From positions 1,984,001 through 2,048,000 of the forward strand of contig NZ_JQMS01000001.1 of NCBI RefSeq assembly GCF_000744835.1: DNA of 64,000 bases, in the 5' to 3' direction. Under the pieces are notes generated by a model. It saw only the letters and a list, made by a program, of their open reading frames with translations, did not search any database and was not told the DNA's origin. Positions within the stretch are counted from its first letter, which is position 1; each line of letters opens with the position of its first letter. Shown here piece by piece: positions 29,875 through 39,611 of the stretch. Both the position numbers and the translations under genes were made by a program. The DNA is from Flavobacterium sp. 83. Its GTDB lineage: Bacteria > Bacteroidota > Bacteroidia > Flavobacteriales > Flavobacteriaceae.

Positions 29875-30546
29875 TTAGAACTTTGTTTCTAATTTAATAT
29901 AATCCAAAAACTCTCTCTTAGTTTGAACATCTTTAAATTTCCCACCAAATTCTGAGGTTACCGTGCTGCTTTCAATATCGCTTATTCCTCTTGAATTCAC
30001 ACAAAGATGTTTGGCATCAATTACACAAGCCACATCTTCAGTTCCTAATGCCATTTGTAATTCTTGAACGATTTGCATTGTCAAACGCTCTTGCACCTGA
30101 GGTCTTTTAGAATAATATTCTACAATTCGGTTCATTTTAGAAAGCCCAATTACTCTTCCATTAGAAATATAAGCTACATGAGCTCTTCCAATAATTGGTA
30201 ATAAATGATGTTCACAAGTAGAGTAAAGAGTAATGTTTTTTTCGACTAACATTTCACCATATTTGTAATTATTGTCAAAAGTAGATGCTTTTGGCTTTCT
30301 TGTAGGATTCAATCCTCCAAAGATTTCTTTTACAAACATTTTAGCAACGCGATTAGGAGTTCCTTTCATGCTGTCATCTGTCAAATCCATTCCAAGAGTA
30401 ATTAGAATATTTTCAACATCTTTTTTAATTTTTTCTATTTTTTCTTCGTCTGAAATAGCAAATGCATCGTCTCTTACTGGATTTTTTGCACTTGTACTTA
30501 TGTGATTGTTTCCTATCTCGTCTTGAAATTCTTCGTTATTTATCAT
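29875..30546 (-). CDS. folE: GTP cyclohydrolase I
   Basis: A 223-residue enzyme converting GTP to 7,8-dihydroneopterin triphosphate for folate (and pterin) synthesis. Zinc-binding residues are seen in YSTCEHHLLPIIG (Cys, His, His) and CVIDAKHLCVNSRG (Cys). Further blocks are GRVIGLSKMNRIVEYYSKRPQVQERLT and the C-terminal REFLDYIKL. The N-terminal 30 residues are polar and variable. ATG at 30546 is used, just inside an alternative TTG. It is separated from the downstream cysS by a hairpin repeat. Confidence 0.96.
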   Translation of the reverse strand: MINNEEFQDEIGNNHISTSAKNPVRDDAFAISDEEKIEKIKKDVENILITLGMDLTDDSMKGTPNRVAKMFVKEIFGGLNPTRKPKASTFDNNYKYGEMLVEKNITLYSTCEHHLLPIIGRAHVAYISNGRVIGLSKMNRIVEYYSKRPQVQERLTMQIVQELQMALGTEDVACVIDAKHLCVNSRGISDIESSTVTSEFGGKFKDVQTKREFLDYIKLETKF

Positions 30547-30784
30547 CAAAAGGTACTATTATATTGGGTATGTAAATTTAAGGGGTAAAGATAATTAATA
30601 AAAACTAAAGAATTTCTATCGTTTATACTATTTAATGATGACTTTATAGCCAATTTTAGTAAATTATGATTTTCTAATTGATTAAAAAAAACAAAGGCAA
30701 TAACTTATGGGTTACTGCCTTTAATTAAATATTTGAAATCTTTTGGTTATCAATACGATAGTAAAGATGTTTTTAAATTTGGAA

Positions 30785-32005
30785 TTATTCTACTTCAATT
30801 AACTTTTTTAGTCGGGTTGAATTATAAACCGGTATCGCTTCTTTTAGGATACGAACTGCGCTAATCAAATCTTCTTTGTTAAGCACATAAGCGATACGCA
30901 CTTGGTTTAATCCCATTCCTGGGGTTGAATAAAAACCGGCAGCAGGAGCAACCATAACGGTTTCACCATTCAAATCATAACTTTCTAAAAGCCATTGTGC
31001 AAAATCATCTGTATTATCTACAGGAAGTTGCGCAATACAATAAAAAGCAGCTTTAGGTTTGGTGACAATTACACCTTCGATATTATTTAATTCCGAAATT
31101 AAGGTATCTCTGCGCTCTTTATATTCTGAAATTACTTCGTCAAAATAACTTTGAGGAGTATCAATGGCAGCTTCACATGCTATTTGTTCAATTGTAGGCG
31201 GACACAAGCGGGCTTGAGCAAATTTCATTGCTGCTGAGATTACCTCTTTGTTTTTTGTAACCATGCAACCAATTCGGGCACCGCACATACTGTAGCGCTT
31301 AGATACTGAATCGATCATGATGACATTTTGTTCCAGTCCTTCAAGATTCATTACTGAATAGTGAATATCTTCATCGTATATAAATTCACGGTAGACTTCA
31401 TCTGCAATCAAGAATAAATCGTATTGTTTAGCGAGTTTTCCTAATTGTAAAATTTCTGATTCAGAATACAAATAACCGGTAGGGTTACTCGGATTACAAA
31501 TTAAAATAGCTTTGGTTTTTGCAGTTATTAATTTTTCAAATTCTTCAATTGGAGGTAACGTAAAGCCACTTTCAAAAACTGAATTTACAGGAACTACCGT
31601 AGCACCGGATTCTGCCGAAAAAGCACTGTAATTAGCATAAAAGGGTTCTGGGATAATGATTTCATCTCCCTGATCCATAATGCTTCCTAAAGCAAATAAA
31701 AGTGCTTCTGATCCGCCAGTAGTAATCATGATGTCTTCAAAAGAAACTTTTACATCTTGATTGGTATAAAATTCGGCTAATTTTTTTCTATAACTTTCAT
31801 AACCTGCAGAAGGACCGTATTCAATAATGCTTAAATCAATATTTTTAATGGCATTAATGGCCACTTCGGGACTTTTTATATCGGGTTGACCTATATTCAA
31901 ATGGTATACTTTATGACCCTTTTTTTTTGCCATTTCGGCAAAAGGAGCCAATTTTCGTATTGGTGATTCGGGCATTTGCTTGCCTCTGTTGGATATATTT
32001 GGCAT
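30785..32005 (-). CDS. Class I/II PLP-dependent aminotransferase (aspartate aminotransferase family)
   Basis: A 406-residue fold-type I aminotransferase. Motifs are HLNIGQPDIKSPE at the N-terminus, ITTGGSEALLFALG (phosphate-binding turn), CNPSNPTGYLYSE, the pyridoxal aspartate-tyrosine block IADEVYREFIYD, and SVSKRYSMCGARIG with the Schiff-base Lys. The family includes aspartate, alanine and aromatic aminotransferases; the substrate cannot be fixed. ATG at 32005 matches the family N-terminus (MPNISNRG); an in-frame codon upstream at 32047 is not used. A TGCAAATTTGCA palindrome lies at 32023-32034 in its leader. Confidence 0.9.
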   Translation of the reverse strand: MPNISNRGKQMPESPIRKLAPFAEMAKKKGHKVYHLNIGQPDIKSPEVAINAIKNIDLSIIEYGPSAGYESYRKKLAEFYTNQDVKVSFEDIMITTGGSEALLFALGSIMDQGDEIIIPEPFYANYSAFSAESGATVVPVNSVFESGFTLPPIEEFEKLITAKTKAILICNPSNPTGYLYSESEILQLGKLAKQYDLFLIADEVYREFIYDEDIHYSVMNLEGLEQNVIMIDSVSKRYSMCGARIGCMVTKNKEVISAAMKFAQARLCPPTIEQIACEAAIDTPQSYFDEVISEYKERRDTLISELNNIEGVIVTKPKAAFYCIAQLPVDNTDDFAQWLLESYDLNGETVMVAPAAGFYSTPGMGLNQVRIAYVLNKEDLISAVRILKEAIPVYNSTRLKKLIEVE

Positions 32006-32131
32006 GTTTAAAATTATTGAAATGCAAATTTGCAATTTTTTTTTCAAACTTACTGTAATTAATAAGTCTATTTGGTATCAAAAACGCACTATTATGTTGT
32101 ATTTTTAGTAACTTTATACAAACAATTCTTA

Positions 32132-33454
32132 ATGAAAAAGGTAATTATTTTATTTTTTCTCCTTTTCAATACCTTGACTATTTTAGCACAAGATGGTTTT
32201 CAGTTTAGTAAAAAGGTTGATAAAACGACGATTCCTTTCAAATTTATTAATAATTTAATTTTCATTCCTATCAAGGTCAACGGTGTAGAATTAAATTTTT
32301 TATTGGATTCTGGTGTTGAAGAAACCATTTTGTTTAGTTTGGAAGATAAAAAAGAAATTGAATTTTCTAATGTCGAAAAAATAACCCTGCGTGGTCTAGG
32401 AAGTGAAGATGCCATCGAAGGTTTAAAATCGACTAATAATATCTTAGAGGCGGGAGGGGTGAAATCGAATAATCATTTGCTATATATCGTTTTGGATCAG
32501 GAATTTAATTTGTCTTCTCATGTTGGAATTCCAGTAAATGGAATTATTGGATATCAGTTTTTTAGAAATAATTTGGTGGAAATTGATTATGAAAGAAGAA
32601 GGGTAATTGTTTACAGGGACATTGAAAAAAATCGAAAGAAAATTGAGAGAAGATTTGAGAAGGTTGCTATTTCAATTGAAAAACTAAAACCATACATCAT
32701 AAATACTATAAGTATTGATTCAGTTGAGTTTCCTGCTAAATTATTAATAGATATAGGCAATAGCGATGCACTTTGGCTCTTTGAAAGTCGTTCCAAATTG
32801 ATACGAGTTCCTGTTAAAAATTTTGATGATTATTTAGGCAAGGGATTTAGTGGTGATGTAGAAGGGAAAAGAGCAAGAATTTCAAAATTTGCTTTGTCGA
32901 AATTTGAATTTCATAATCCTATTGTTGCTTTCCCGGATTCCAGTTCAATTCGAAATGTAAAAATGGTTTCCGGTAGAGTGGGGTCAGTGGGAGGTGAGAT
33001 TTTGAGAAGATTTTCAGTTGTTTTGGACTATGCGAATGGGTTCCTATACTTAAAGAAAAACAAAGAATATTTTTCGGTTTTTAATTACAACAAAAGCGGA
33101 GTCGAAATACAGCATCACGGTTTGCAATGGGTACAGGAAACAGTTATTTTACATACTGTCCCTTCAGTTACCGTGGACGATCCGATTAAGTCAGATAAAA
33201 GTGATTTTAAATATAAATTCAATTTAAAACCTGTTTATGAAATTGCTAATGTCAGAAAAAATTCACCAGCAGCAAATTCTGGTTTGCAAAAAGGAGATAT
33301 AATTGTTTCAATCAATAAAAATTTAGGATACAAATATTCTTTACAGGAAATTAATTCCCTTTTTAAATCGGAGGATGAAAAATGGATTGTATTAGAAATT
33401 GAAAGGCATGGTGAAATTCTTAAATTTAGGTTTCAGCTACAAAATATTTTATGA
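32132..33454 (+). CDS. Exported retropepsin-like aspartyl protease with C-terminal PDZ domain
   Basis: A 440-residue protein with a signal peptide (1-20, TLTILAQ). A first aspartyl-protease half has NFLLDSGVEETILF with the DSG catalytic motif; a second half has LLIDIGNSDALWL, where the third position is Ile and not Thr/Ser. The C-terminal PDZ (about 355-440) contains NSPAANSGLQKGDIIVSIN, a carboxylate-binding-type fold. Bacteroidota have many such periplasmic proteins of unknown substrate. DIG in the second half may reduce activity or still pair with the first Asp. Start at 32132 is set by the signal peptide. Confidence 0.82.
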   Translation: MKKVIILFFLLFNTLTILAQDGFQFSKKVDKTTIPFKFINNLIFIPIKVNGVELNFLLDSGVEETILFSLEDKKEIEFSNVEKITLRGLGSEDAIEGLKSTNNILEAGGVKSNNHLLYIVLDQEFNLSSHVGIPVNGIIGYQFFRNNLVEIDYERRRVIVYRDIEKNRKKIERRFEKVAISIEKLKPYIINTISIDSVEFPAKLLIDIGNSDALWLFESRSKLIRVPVKNFDDYLGKGFSGDVEGKRARISKFALSKFEFHNPIVAFPDSSSIRNVKMVSGRVGSVGGEILRRFSVVLDYANGFLYLKKNKEYFSVFNYNKSGVEIQHHGLQWVQETVILHTVPSVTVDDPIKSDKSDFKYKFNLKPVYEIANVRKNSPAANSGLQKGDIIVSINKNLGYKYSLQEINSLFKSEDEKWIVLEIERHGEILKFRFQLQNIL

Positions 33455-33457
33455 AAA

Positions 33458-33493
33458 AAAGCGCTTCTTGAAATGAGTGTCAAAAAGCGCTTT
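33458..33493. terminator. Bidirectional terminator
   Basis: AAAGCGCTT (33458-33466) pairs with AAGCGCTTT (33485-33493) over an 18-nt loop, between convergent genes; flanked by an A run on the left. Confidence 0.6.
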
Positions 33494-33512
33494 CAAAATA
33501 TCTAAAAATGCC

Positions 33513-33908
33513 TTAATTAGGCATTACTTCTCCTTTAATCTTTAATGCGACTCTTCCTTCTTCATAATTTACCGCATTAGATTCTACAGTAATTGTTTTG
33601 CGGATAGGACCTAGAGCCATATTGTATTTTACTTCAATTTTCCCTGTTTTTCCTGGTAAAATTGCTGTTTTTGGTTGCGATAAAATGGTGCTGCTAGCAG
33701 TAGATTGTACCGAAGTGATAATCAACGGAGTATTTCCGGTATTTGTGAATTCAAAAGCTCTTATGCCATTGTCACTAGATTTGGAAATCCTGCCATAATC
33801 AATAGTATTGTCTTTAGCTGCAAATTCAATTTTAGCACCAGATTGTGCAAAACTTAAAGCGCTGACAAATACGATTGCGATTAACGTTATTATTTTTTTC
33901 ATTTTCAT
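33513..33908 (-). CDS. DUF1573 domain exported protein
   Basis: A 131-residue protein with a signal peptide (cleavage near SALSFAQ, residue 22). The rest is one DUF1573 beta-sandwich: IDYGRISKSSDNGIRAFEFTN, TGNTPLIITSVQSTASS, and KVEVKYNM-like strands ending in IKGEV. The domain resembles immunoglobulin-like ASPM/SPD-2/Hydin modules and is common in Bacteroidota envelopes. The usual Cys in the SxxxSCGC-type motif is replaced by TAS. Function unknown. Start may be ATG 33908 or the internal ATG 33902. Confidence 0.85.
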   Translation of the reverse strand: MKMKKIITLIAIVFVSALSFAQSGAKIEFAAKDNTIDYGRISKSSDNGIRAFEFTNTGNTPLIITSVQSTASSTILSQPKTAILPGKTGKIEVKYNMALGPIRKTITVESNAVNYEEGRVALKIKGEVMPN

Positions 33909-33995
33909 TTTTTTTTTGATTCGGTTAAGTAAATGTACTTTCTTTTAATTAAAGCACAAATATTTATTTCTCTTTTTATACTGTACTTAATTATT

Positions 33996-34003
33996 TACTT
34001 TTG
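33996..34003 (+). promoter_or_regulatory. Probable -7 element upstream of valS
   Basis: TACTTTTG fits TAnnTTTG, about 120 bp before valS. No TTG at standard distance was found. Confidence 0.35.
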
Positions 34004-34062
34004 TCCCAAATAGAATTACAAATATCAGACCAAATTTTAAAAGGTTATTTGTTGCTTTGGTT

Positions 34063-34111
34063 ATTCGTTTAACTAAACAAACAAACAATCGAATTTAACG
34101 ATTAAACGAAT
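34063..34111. repeat. Inverted repeat before valS
   Basis: Perfect 10-bp arms ATTCGTTTAA (34063-34072) and TTAAACGAAT (34102-34111). The surrounding words (GGTTATTCGTTTAA, CAAACAAACAATCG) echo the element before mdh. It ends 10 bp before the valS ATG. Confidence 0.5.
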
Positions 34112-34121
34112 CCACAATAAA

Positions 34122-36755
34122 ATGACAATTCCTGCACAATTTGACGCTAAAACTATTGAGAATAAGTGGTATGACTACTGGATGAAAAATAATTATTTTC
34201 ATTCGGAGCCTGATCATAGAACACCATATACTATTGTAATTCCACCACCTAATGTGACTGGTGTTTTACATATGGGACACATGTTGAACAATACTATTCA
34301 AGATGTATTAATACGAAGAGCGCGTCTTAAAGGCTTCAATGCCTGTTGGGTTCCAGGAACGGATCATGCTTCGATAGCCACTGAGGCTAAAGTAGTTGCT
34401 AAATTAAAAGCGGAAGGAATCAACAAAAACGATTTAACACGCGAAGAATTTTTGGCTCACGCTTGGGAATGGACAGATAAATACGGAGGCGTAATTCTAG
34501 ACCAATTGAAAAAGCTGGGTGCTTCTTGTGATTGGGAAAGAACCAAGTTTACAATGGATCCTGATATGTCAGCTTCGGTAATTCGTTCTTTTGTGGATTT
34601 ATACAACAAAGGTTTGATTTATAGAGGATACCGCATGGTAAACTGGGATCCTGAAGCGAAAACTACGTTATCAGACGAAGAAGTAATTTACGAAGAACAA
34701 CAAGGAAAATTATATTTCTTAAAATATAAAATCGAAGGAAGTGAAGACTTCTTGACGATTGCTACTACTCGCCCGGAAACTATCTTTGGAGACACTGCAA
34801 TTTGTATTAATCCAAATGACGAGCGTTTTGCTCATTTGAAAGGCAAAAAAGCGATTGTGCCTATTTGCGGAAGAGTAATTCCTATTATTGAAGATGAATA
34901 TGTAGATATCGAATTTGGTACTGGTTGTTTAAAAGTGACTCCGGCGCACGATATGAATGACAAGGCATTGGGAGAGAAACACAATTTGGAAATTATTGAT
35001 ATTTTCAACGAAGATGCCACACTCAATAGTTTTGGATTGCACTACCAAGGACAAGATCGTTTTGTGGTTCGCGAGGCAATTGCCAAAGAATTAGAAACAA
35101 TTGGTGCTTTAGCCAAAACTGAAATACACTTGAATAAAGTAGGAACTTCTGAAAGAACAAAAGCCGTTATTGAGCCTAGATTATCGGATCAATGGTTCTT
35201 GAAAATGGAAGATTTGGTAAAACCAGCAATTAAGTCCGTTTTAGTAGACGGCGAAATTAAATTGCATCCTGCACGTTTTAATAATACCTACGCACATTGG
35301 TTAAATAATATCCGCGACTGGAATATTTCCCGTCAATTGTGGTGGGGACAACAAATTCCTGCGTATTTCTATGGTGATGGGAAAGAAGATTTTGTAGTTG
35401 CTGAATCTATCGAAGAAGCTCTAGTTTTAGCCAAAGAAAGAACCAACAACTTACAACTTACAACTTCAGACTTAACTCAGGATGTTGATGCCTTAGATAC
35501 TTGGTTTTCTTCTTGGCTGTGGCCAATGTCGGTTTTTGGAGGAATAATGGATCCTGAAAGTGAAGATTTTAAATACTATTATCCTACGAATGATTTAGTA
35601 ACTGGTCCGGATATTTTGTTTTTCTGGGTAGCGAGAATGATTATTGCAGGATATGAATACACCGGTAAAAAACCATTTACAAATGTGTATTTGACTGGTT
35701 TGGTTCGTGACAAACAAAGACGTAAAATGTCTAAATCATTAGGTAATTCACCGGATCCTTTAGATTTGATTGAGAAATTTGGTGCCGATGGTGTTCGTGT
35801 GGGATTGCTTTTAAGTGCTTCTGCAGGAAATGACATCATGTTTGATGAAGAATTGTGTAACCAAGGAAAAGCGTTTACCAATAAAATTTGGAATGCTTTC
35901 AAACTGATAAAAGGTTGGGAAGTTTCGGATGCAATACCGCAACCAGAATCTTCAAAAGTAGCTATTGAATGGTACGAAGCCAAATTGCAACAAACGCTTT
36001 TGGAAATCGAAGATAATTTCGAAAAATACAGAATTTCCGATGCGTTGATGGCAATTTACAAATTGGTTTGGGACGATTTCTGTTCTTGGTTCCTCGAAAT
36101 GATAAAACCGGCTTACCAGCAGCCAATCGACAGCGTAACTTTTGCGAAAGCTATAGAAATGCTGGAAAATAACTTGAAATTATTGCATCCGTTTATGCCG
36201 TTCCTGACAGAGGAAATTTGGCAGATTCTTGCTGAAAGAACTAGTGAGGAAGCGTTGATTGTTTCGACTTGGCCAGAAATGAAATCTTTTAATACGGGTT
36301 TAATTACTGATTTCGAAAATACAATTGAAGTGATTTCAGGAATTAGAACGATTCGTAAAGACAAGAATATTCCGTTTAAAGACACCATCGAATTGAAAAT
36401 AATAAACAATGATAAAGTTTCTACTTATTTTGATACGGTTATAACTAAATTAGGAAACATCACTTCATTAGAATATGTTTCGGATAAAGTAGAAGGAGCA
36501 TTGTCTTTCCGTGTAAAATCGAATGAGTATTTCATCCCAATAACTGGAAATATCAATGTAGAAGAGGAAATTGCTAAACTAACCGCTGAGTTAGTGTATA
36601 CGCAAGGTTTCTTGAAATCGGTTCAAAATAAACTGGCAAATGAGAAATTTGTGGCTGGTGCACCGGAGAAAGTTTTGGCAAACGAAAGACAAAAAGAAGC
36701 AGATGCTTTATCTAAAATTGAAACGATCGAACACAGTTTGGCTGGACTGAAATAA
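34122..36755 (+). CDS. valS: Valyl-tRNA synthetase
   Basis: An 877-residue class I synthetase that charges tRNA(Val) and edits mischarged threonine. Motifs are PPPNVTGVLHMGHMLN (HIGH), the CP1 editing domain with TTRPETIFGDTA and TPAHDMND, WFSSWLWPMS, and KMSKS in RRKMSKSLGNSPDP. The anticodon-binding helical domain follows from about 620, and a C-terminal coiled coil (VNVEEEIAKLTAEL...KFVAGAPEKVLANERQKE) contacts the tRNA. Length is normal. The start directly follows an inverted repeat in the leader. Single-gene unit with its own terminator. Confidence 0.97.
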   Translation: MTIPAQFDAKTIENKWYDYWMKNNYFHSEPDHRTPYTIVIPPPNVTGVLHMGHMLNNTIQDVLIRRARLKGFNACWVPGTDHASIATEAKVVAKLKAEGINKNDLTREEFLAHAWEWTDKYGGVILDQLKKLGASCDWERTKFTMDPDMSASVIRSFVDLYNKGLIYRGYRMVNWDPEAKTTLSDEEVIYEEQQGKLYFLKYKIEGSEDFLTIATTRPETIFGDTAICINPNDERFAHLKGKKAIVPICGRVIPIIEDEYVDIEFGTGCLKVTPAHDMNDKALGEKHNLEIIDIFNEDATLNSFGLHYQGQDRFVVREAIAKELETIGALAKTEIHLNKVGTSERTKAVIEPRLSDQWFLKMEDLVKPAIKSVLVDGEIKLHPARFNNTYAHWLNNIRDWNISRQLWWGQQIPAYFYGDGKEDFVVAESIEEALVLAKERTNNLQLTTSDLTQDVDALDTWFSSWLWPMSVFGGIMDPESEDFKYYYPTNDLVTGPDILFFWVARMIIAGYEYTGKKPFTNVYLTGLVRDKQRRKMSKSLGNSPDPLDLIEKFGADGVRVGLLLSASAGNDIMFDEELCNQGKAFTNKIWNAFKLIKGWEVSDAIPQPESSKVAIEWYEAKLQQTLLEIEDNFEKYRISDALMAIYKLVWDDFCSWFLEMIKPAYQQPIDSVTFAKAIEMLENNLKLLHPFMPFLTEEIWQILAERTSEEALIVSTWPEMKSFNTGLITDFENTIEVISGIRTIRKDKNIPFKDTIELKIINNDKVSTYFDTVITKLGNITSLEYVSDKVEGALSFRVKSNEYFIPITGNINVEEEIAKLTAELVYTQGFLKSVQNKLANEKFVAGAPEKVLANERQKEADALSKIETIEHSLAGLK

Positions 36756-36782
36756 GGTTAAGTAAGTCAATTTGTAAAATTT

Positions 36783-36820
36783 AAAATCCCAATGCTGAAA
36801 TTTCAGCATTGGGATTTTTT
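36783..36820 (+). terminator. Terminator of valS
   Basis: A perfect 36-bp palindrome (arm AAAATCCCAATGCTGAAA) with a T run, 27 bp after the valS stop. 36821-37029 holds AT-rich leader sequence only, with a TATGTTTG -7-like word at 36991-36998. Confidence 0.88.
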
Positions 36821-37029
36821 GGATATAAAATTAAATGTTTTGTTTTTAGTCACGAACAAAATGCTTGCTCAAAACGATAATTTCAGGTAGTTGTATAATA
36901 TTATTTTATCGACGAATGTCTTTGCGATTGTGATTTAAAGAGTATTTTTTCCTTTAAACGATTTTTATATATTTATTGATATATTGTTAATATGTTTGGG
37001 TATAATTATTAAATACCACATTAATAAAA

Positions 37030-37407
37030 ATGAAAAAAACATTTAGCACCGCTTATAGACAAGATTATTTTAAAGGGTATTCTATTGGTTTCAACCCATT
37101 TCTGGAATTTAATAACTCAATGAAAAAAGAAGCTTTTATAATTGGATTTAATTCCGGGCGATCTGATTATGAGCGAATGAATGGGAATATTAGTGATGGA
37201 ATTCCTGAACGTATTGTGACTGATAAAGTTTTGGAAGATTTTCTTATTGCTGGTATGCTAGGCATGGCTATAGATGATGATGACTACACGTGTTATCAAA
37301 TTAAGATAATTTCAAAATGGTATCAAAGTGGGATTGAGAAATACGATCCTAATCAATATATTAATCTTTTGGAATTACTGGAGGAAAACGGAATCGTAAT
37401 AAATTAA
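37030..37407 (+). CDS. Small hypothetical protein
   Basis: A 125-residue acidic, soluble protein with no recognised family. Two similar short repeats at the N-terminus, YFKGYSIGFNPF and AFIIGFNSGRSDYE, suggest a pair of like motifs, loosely similar to the GY-x-x-G words of ribosome modulation factor, but too little to assign. The middle has an acidic run IDDDD. It has a TATGTTTG -7-like word 32 bp upstream and reads as a single gene between valS and a convergent permease. It is flanked downstream by a GCTCAAAA/TTTTGAGC stem-loop (37411-37437). Confidence 0.65.
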   Translation: MKKTFSTAYRQDYFKGYSIGFNPFLEFNNSMKKEAFIIGFNSGRSDYERMNGNISDGIPERIVTDKVLEDFLIAGMLGMAIDDDDYTCYQIKIISKWYQSGIEKYDPNQYINLLELLEENGIVIN

Positions 37408-37470
37408 ACTGCTCAAAACAGGTCTGATTTTTTGAGCTGTATAAAAGTTTGTGTTTTTTGACGTTAGAAA

Positions 37471-38793
37471 TTACTTTTTTTTATTTCTACGATCTATAAT
37501 TAAGTAGGTTGGGTATGAAATTATAGTAATAATTATGATAATAACGAAGTTTTTAGTGTCGCTATACGCAAAGCCCGTTAACAAAGTTAAGGTTGCTAGA
37601 ATCATCAAGATTGAGGTCCATGGATATCCCCATGATAGATAAGGTCTTGGTAAATTGGGTTCTTTTGTTCTTAATTTTATCAGAGAGCAATATGCCAATC
37701 CCCAAACAATTACAGTCATAAACGTTCCAAATGAAAATAATATTTCAAATGAACCAATGCTAATCAAGAATAAACTAAATAAAGAAGAGATTAAAAGCGC
37801 TACAATTGGCGTCCCCCCTTTGTTTATTCTACTTCCATGTTGAATGAAAAATCTATCGCGACTTAAGCCGAATAATATGCGAGCCGGTATCATCATATAG
37901 GCATTGAGAATGCTAATTAATGAAAAAATGGCAATAATGGTAACTATAATGGAACCCTTATTTCCAAAAACAACTTTAGCAACATCTGAAGCCACCAAAG
38001 GAGAATTAGCCAATGCTGAGACAGGTAATACCTGGAAAAATGCGATATTTATCAATACATAAATTACAATGACAATTATGGCTCCCGTATATAATGATTT
38101 AGGAATGTTTTTACTTGGGTTCTCATCTTCTTCGGCAAAAAAACAAACGGCATACCAACCGTCATAAGTTCCAATAATTAATTGGAGCGATTTAAAAAAG
38201 CCAAATACAATTCCCATTTCAAAAAAAGAAGTATCTTTTTCGATAGGATAAAATTTTAGTCCGGAATGTATAAAACAAGCAACAATTAAAGCCACAAAAA
38301 AGAGGACTTTAATTATACTTGTGAGTTGTTGAATGAAACTGCCATTTTTTACACCACTGACGTGAAGTAGTGTGAAGGCAGCTAAAAACGATATGGCAAT
38401 AACTGTTGATTGGCTTTCTAGATCTGGAAATAAAATAACAATATATTCGCTGATAACGATACAATAAAAAGCAGGTGGAACAGCATTTGCAATATAATCA
38501 AACCATCCTGACAGAAAACCGGCATAATCACCAAAAGCTCTTTTTATATAATTATATGAACCTCCGGCTTTGGGAAGCATAGTGGCTAATTCTGCATAGG
38601 AATTTGCACCAATTAAGATGTAAAGCCCTCCTAAAAGCCAGCAAATGATTATAAGCCAGTAATTGTCCAACATACTGGCAATAACGCCCGGTGTACGTAA
38701 TATTCCAACTCCTATTGTTCCTCCAATTAATATTGCAATACCAAAACTTAAGCCTAAACTTTTTTTCAATTGGTTGTTTTTTGATTTTGGCAT
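37471..38793 (-). CDS. APC-family amino acid permease
   Basis: A 440-residue inner-membrane transporter of the amino acid-polyamine-organocation family with about 12 hydrophobic helices. The N-terminal substrate/ion helix has ILIGGTIGVGILRTPG, followed by GANSYAELATMLPKAGGSYNYIKRAFG, both family hallmarks. It most resembles the exchanger/permease (LAT-like) branch, importing amino acids by cation symport or exchange; the exact substrate is not visible. Single leftward gene, not clustered with a catabolic enzyme. Confidence 0.88.
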   Translation of the reverse strand: MPKSKNNQLKKSLGLSFGIAILIGGTIGVGILRTPGVIASMLDNYWLIIICWLLGGLYILIGANSYAELATMLPKAGGSYNYIKRAFGDYAGFLSGWFDYIANAVPPAFYCIVISEYIVILFPDLESQSTVIAISFLAAFTLLHVSGVKNGSFIQQLTSIIKVLFFVALIVACFIHSGLKFYPIEKDTSFFEMGIVFGFFKSLQLIIGTYDGWYAVCFFAEEDENPSKNIPKSLYTGAIIVIVIYVLINIAFFQVLPVSALANSPLVASDVAKVVFGNKGSIIVTIIAIFSLISILNAYMMIPARILFGLSRDRFFIQHGSRINKGGTPIVALLISSLFSLFLISIGSFEILFSFGTFMTVIVWGLAYCSLIKLRTKEPNLPRPYLSWGYPWTSILMILATLTLLTGFAYSDTKNFVIIIIITIISYPTYLIIDRRNKKK

Positions 38794-38951
38794 AGCAATT
38801 TATTTTTAGTTCGTATTGGCGTTTGAATGTAACTATTTTTAGAGTAAAATAGTTTAGGATACTTCATATTAATTGAATTTTACAAAATTGAATTTGTAAT
38901 ATAAATTCTATCAAATATAGTAAAAAAAAATTTTTCATTCTTAAAAGGAAA

Positions 38952-38977
38952 AACCCCGTCTATTTCTAAACGGGGTT
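38952..38977 (-). terminator. Terminator of the PepSY gene unit
   Basis: Stem AACCCCGT/ACGGGGTT; read on the minus strand it is followed by a T run and lies about 25 bp after the leftward gene ending at 39002. Confidence 0.8.
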
Positions 38978-39001
38978 ACTTTATTAAAAAAAAAGATAAA
39001 A

Positions 39002-39550
39002 TTAACTCAACAAAAACAAGAAGAGTAGAGGAAATACAACTCCAGCCACGGCCAGTTTCCAGCCTCTGTTTTTCCAACTGAATTTCCCAGCTTTTATCAT
39101 TATGGTTCCTGTTAATGCAATAATGATAAGACTTATCGCAAAAATATCAGAATAGTAAATCCAGAAATTCGAAGTGTTTTTATGTAATGTCATCGATTGA
39201 CTAATGATAGGGGTTTTAAAAAAAGTTACGATTTCACCTTTTCCTGTTTTCATATCAATCTCCATATCGTGTTTTTCAAAAGAAATTTTTAACGTTCCTT
39301 TTTTTATCATATGGCGTCTCAATTTGTCATCAATGCCTAATTTTTTTCCTAAATCTTCAGCATATTTTTCGTTGATTTTGCTTTCTTCGGGTAATTGTAC
39401 TTCAATAGATTTTGTCTCTGTAGTATATTTTTCAGGATGCCAAGATTCTCGGTGGTTCATCATAAGTCCTGAAAAGGCAAAGGAAATAATCAATCCGATA
39501 TAGAAATAGCCTAAATCGCGGTGTAAATTTCGGAAGTTAATTTTTTTCAT
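39002..39550 (-). CDS. PepSY-associated membrane protein
   Basis: A 182-residue protein with an N-terminal membrane helix (LHRDLGYFYIGLIISFAFSG), a periplasmic PepSY-like part (about 45-115, with EDLGKKLGIDD and a DMEIDMKTGKGEIV hairpin), a conserved LHKNTSNFWIYYSD turn, and two more helices to the C-terminus. Relatives are often encoded beside TonB siderophore receptors and may reduce or take up ferric siderophore at the inner membrane. Here it lies 61 bp downstream of such a receptor in the same direction, which supports an iron-uptake role. Confidence 0.82.
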   Translation of the reverse strand: MKKINFRNLHRDLGYFYIGLIISFAFSGLMMNHRESWHPEKYTTETKSIEVQLPEESKINEKYAEDLGKKLGIDDKLRRHMIKKGTLKISFEKHDMEIDMKTGKGEIVTFFKTPIISQSMTLHKNTSNFWIYYSDIFAISLIIIALTGTIMIKAGKFSWKNRGWKLAVAGVVFPLLFLFLLS

Positions 39551-39611
39551 GTGGTACGTTTGTGCAAATAGTTTTTAAAAAATAAGATTAGTATTTCACT
39601 TAAATTTTTAA

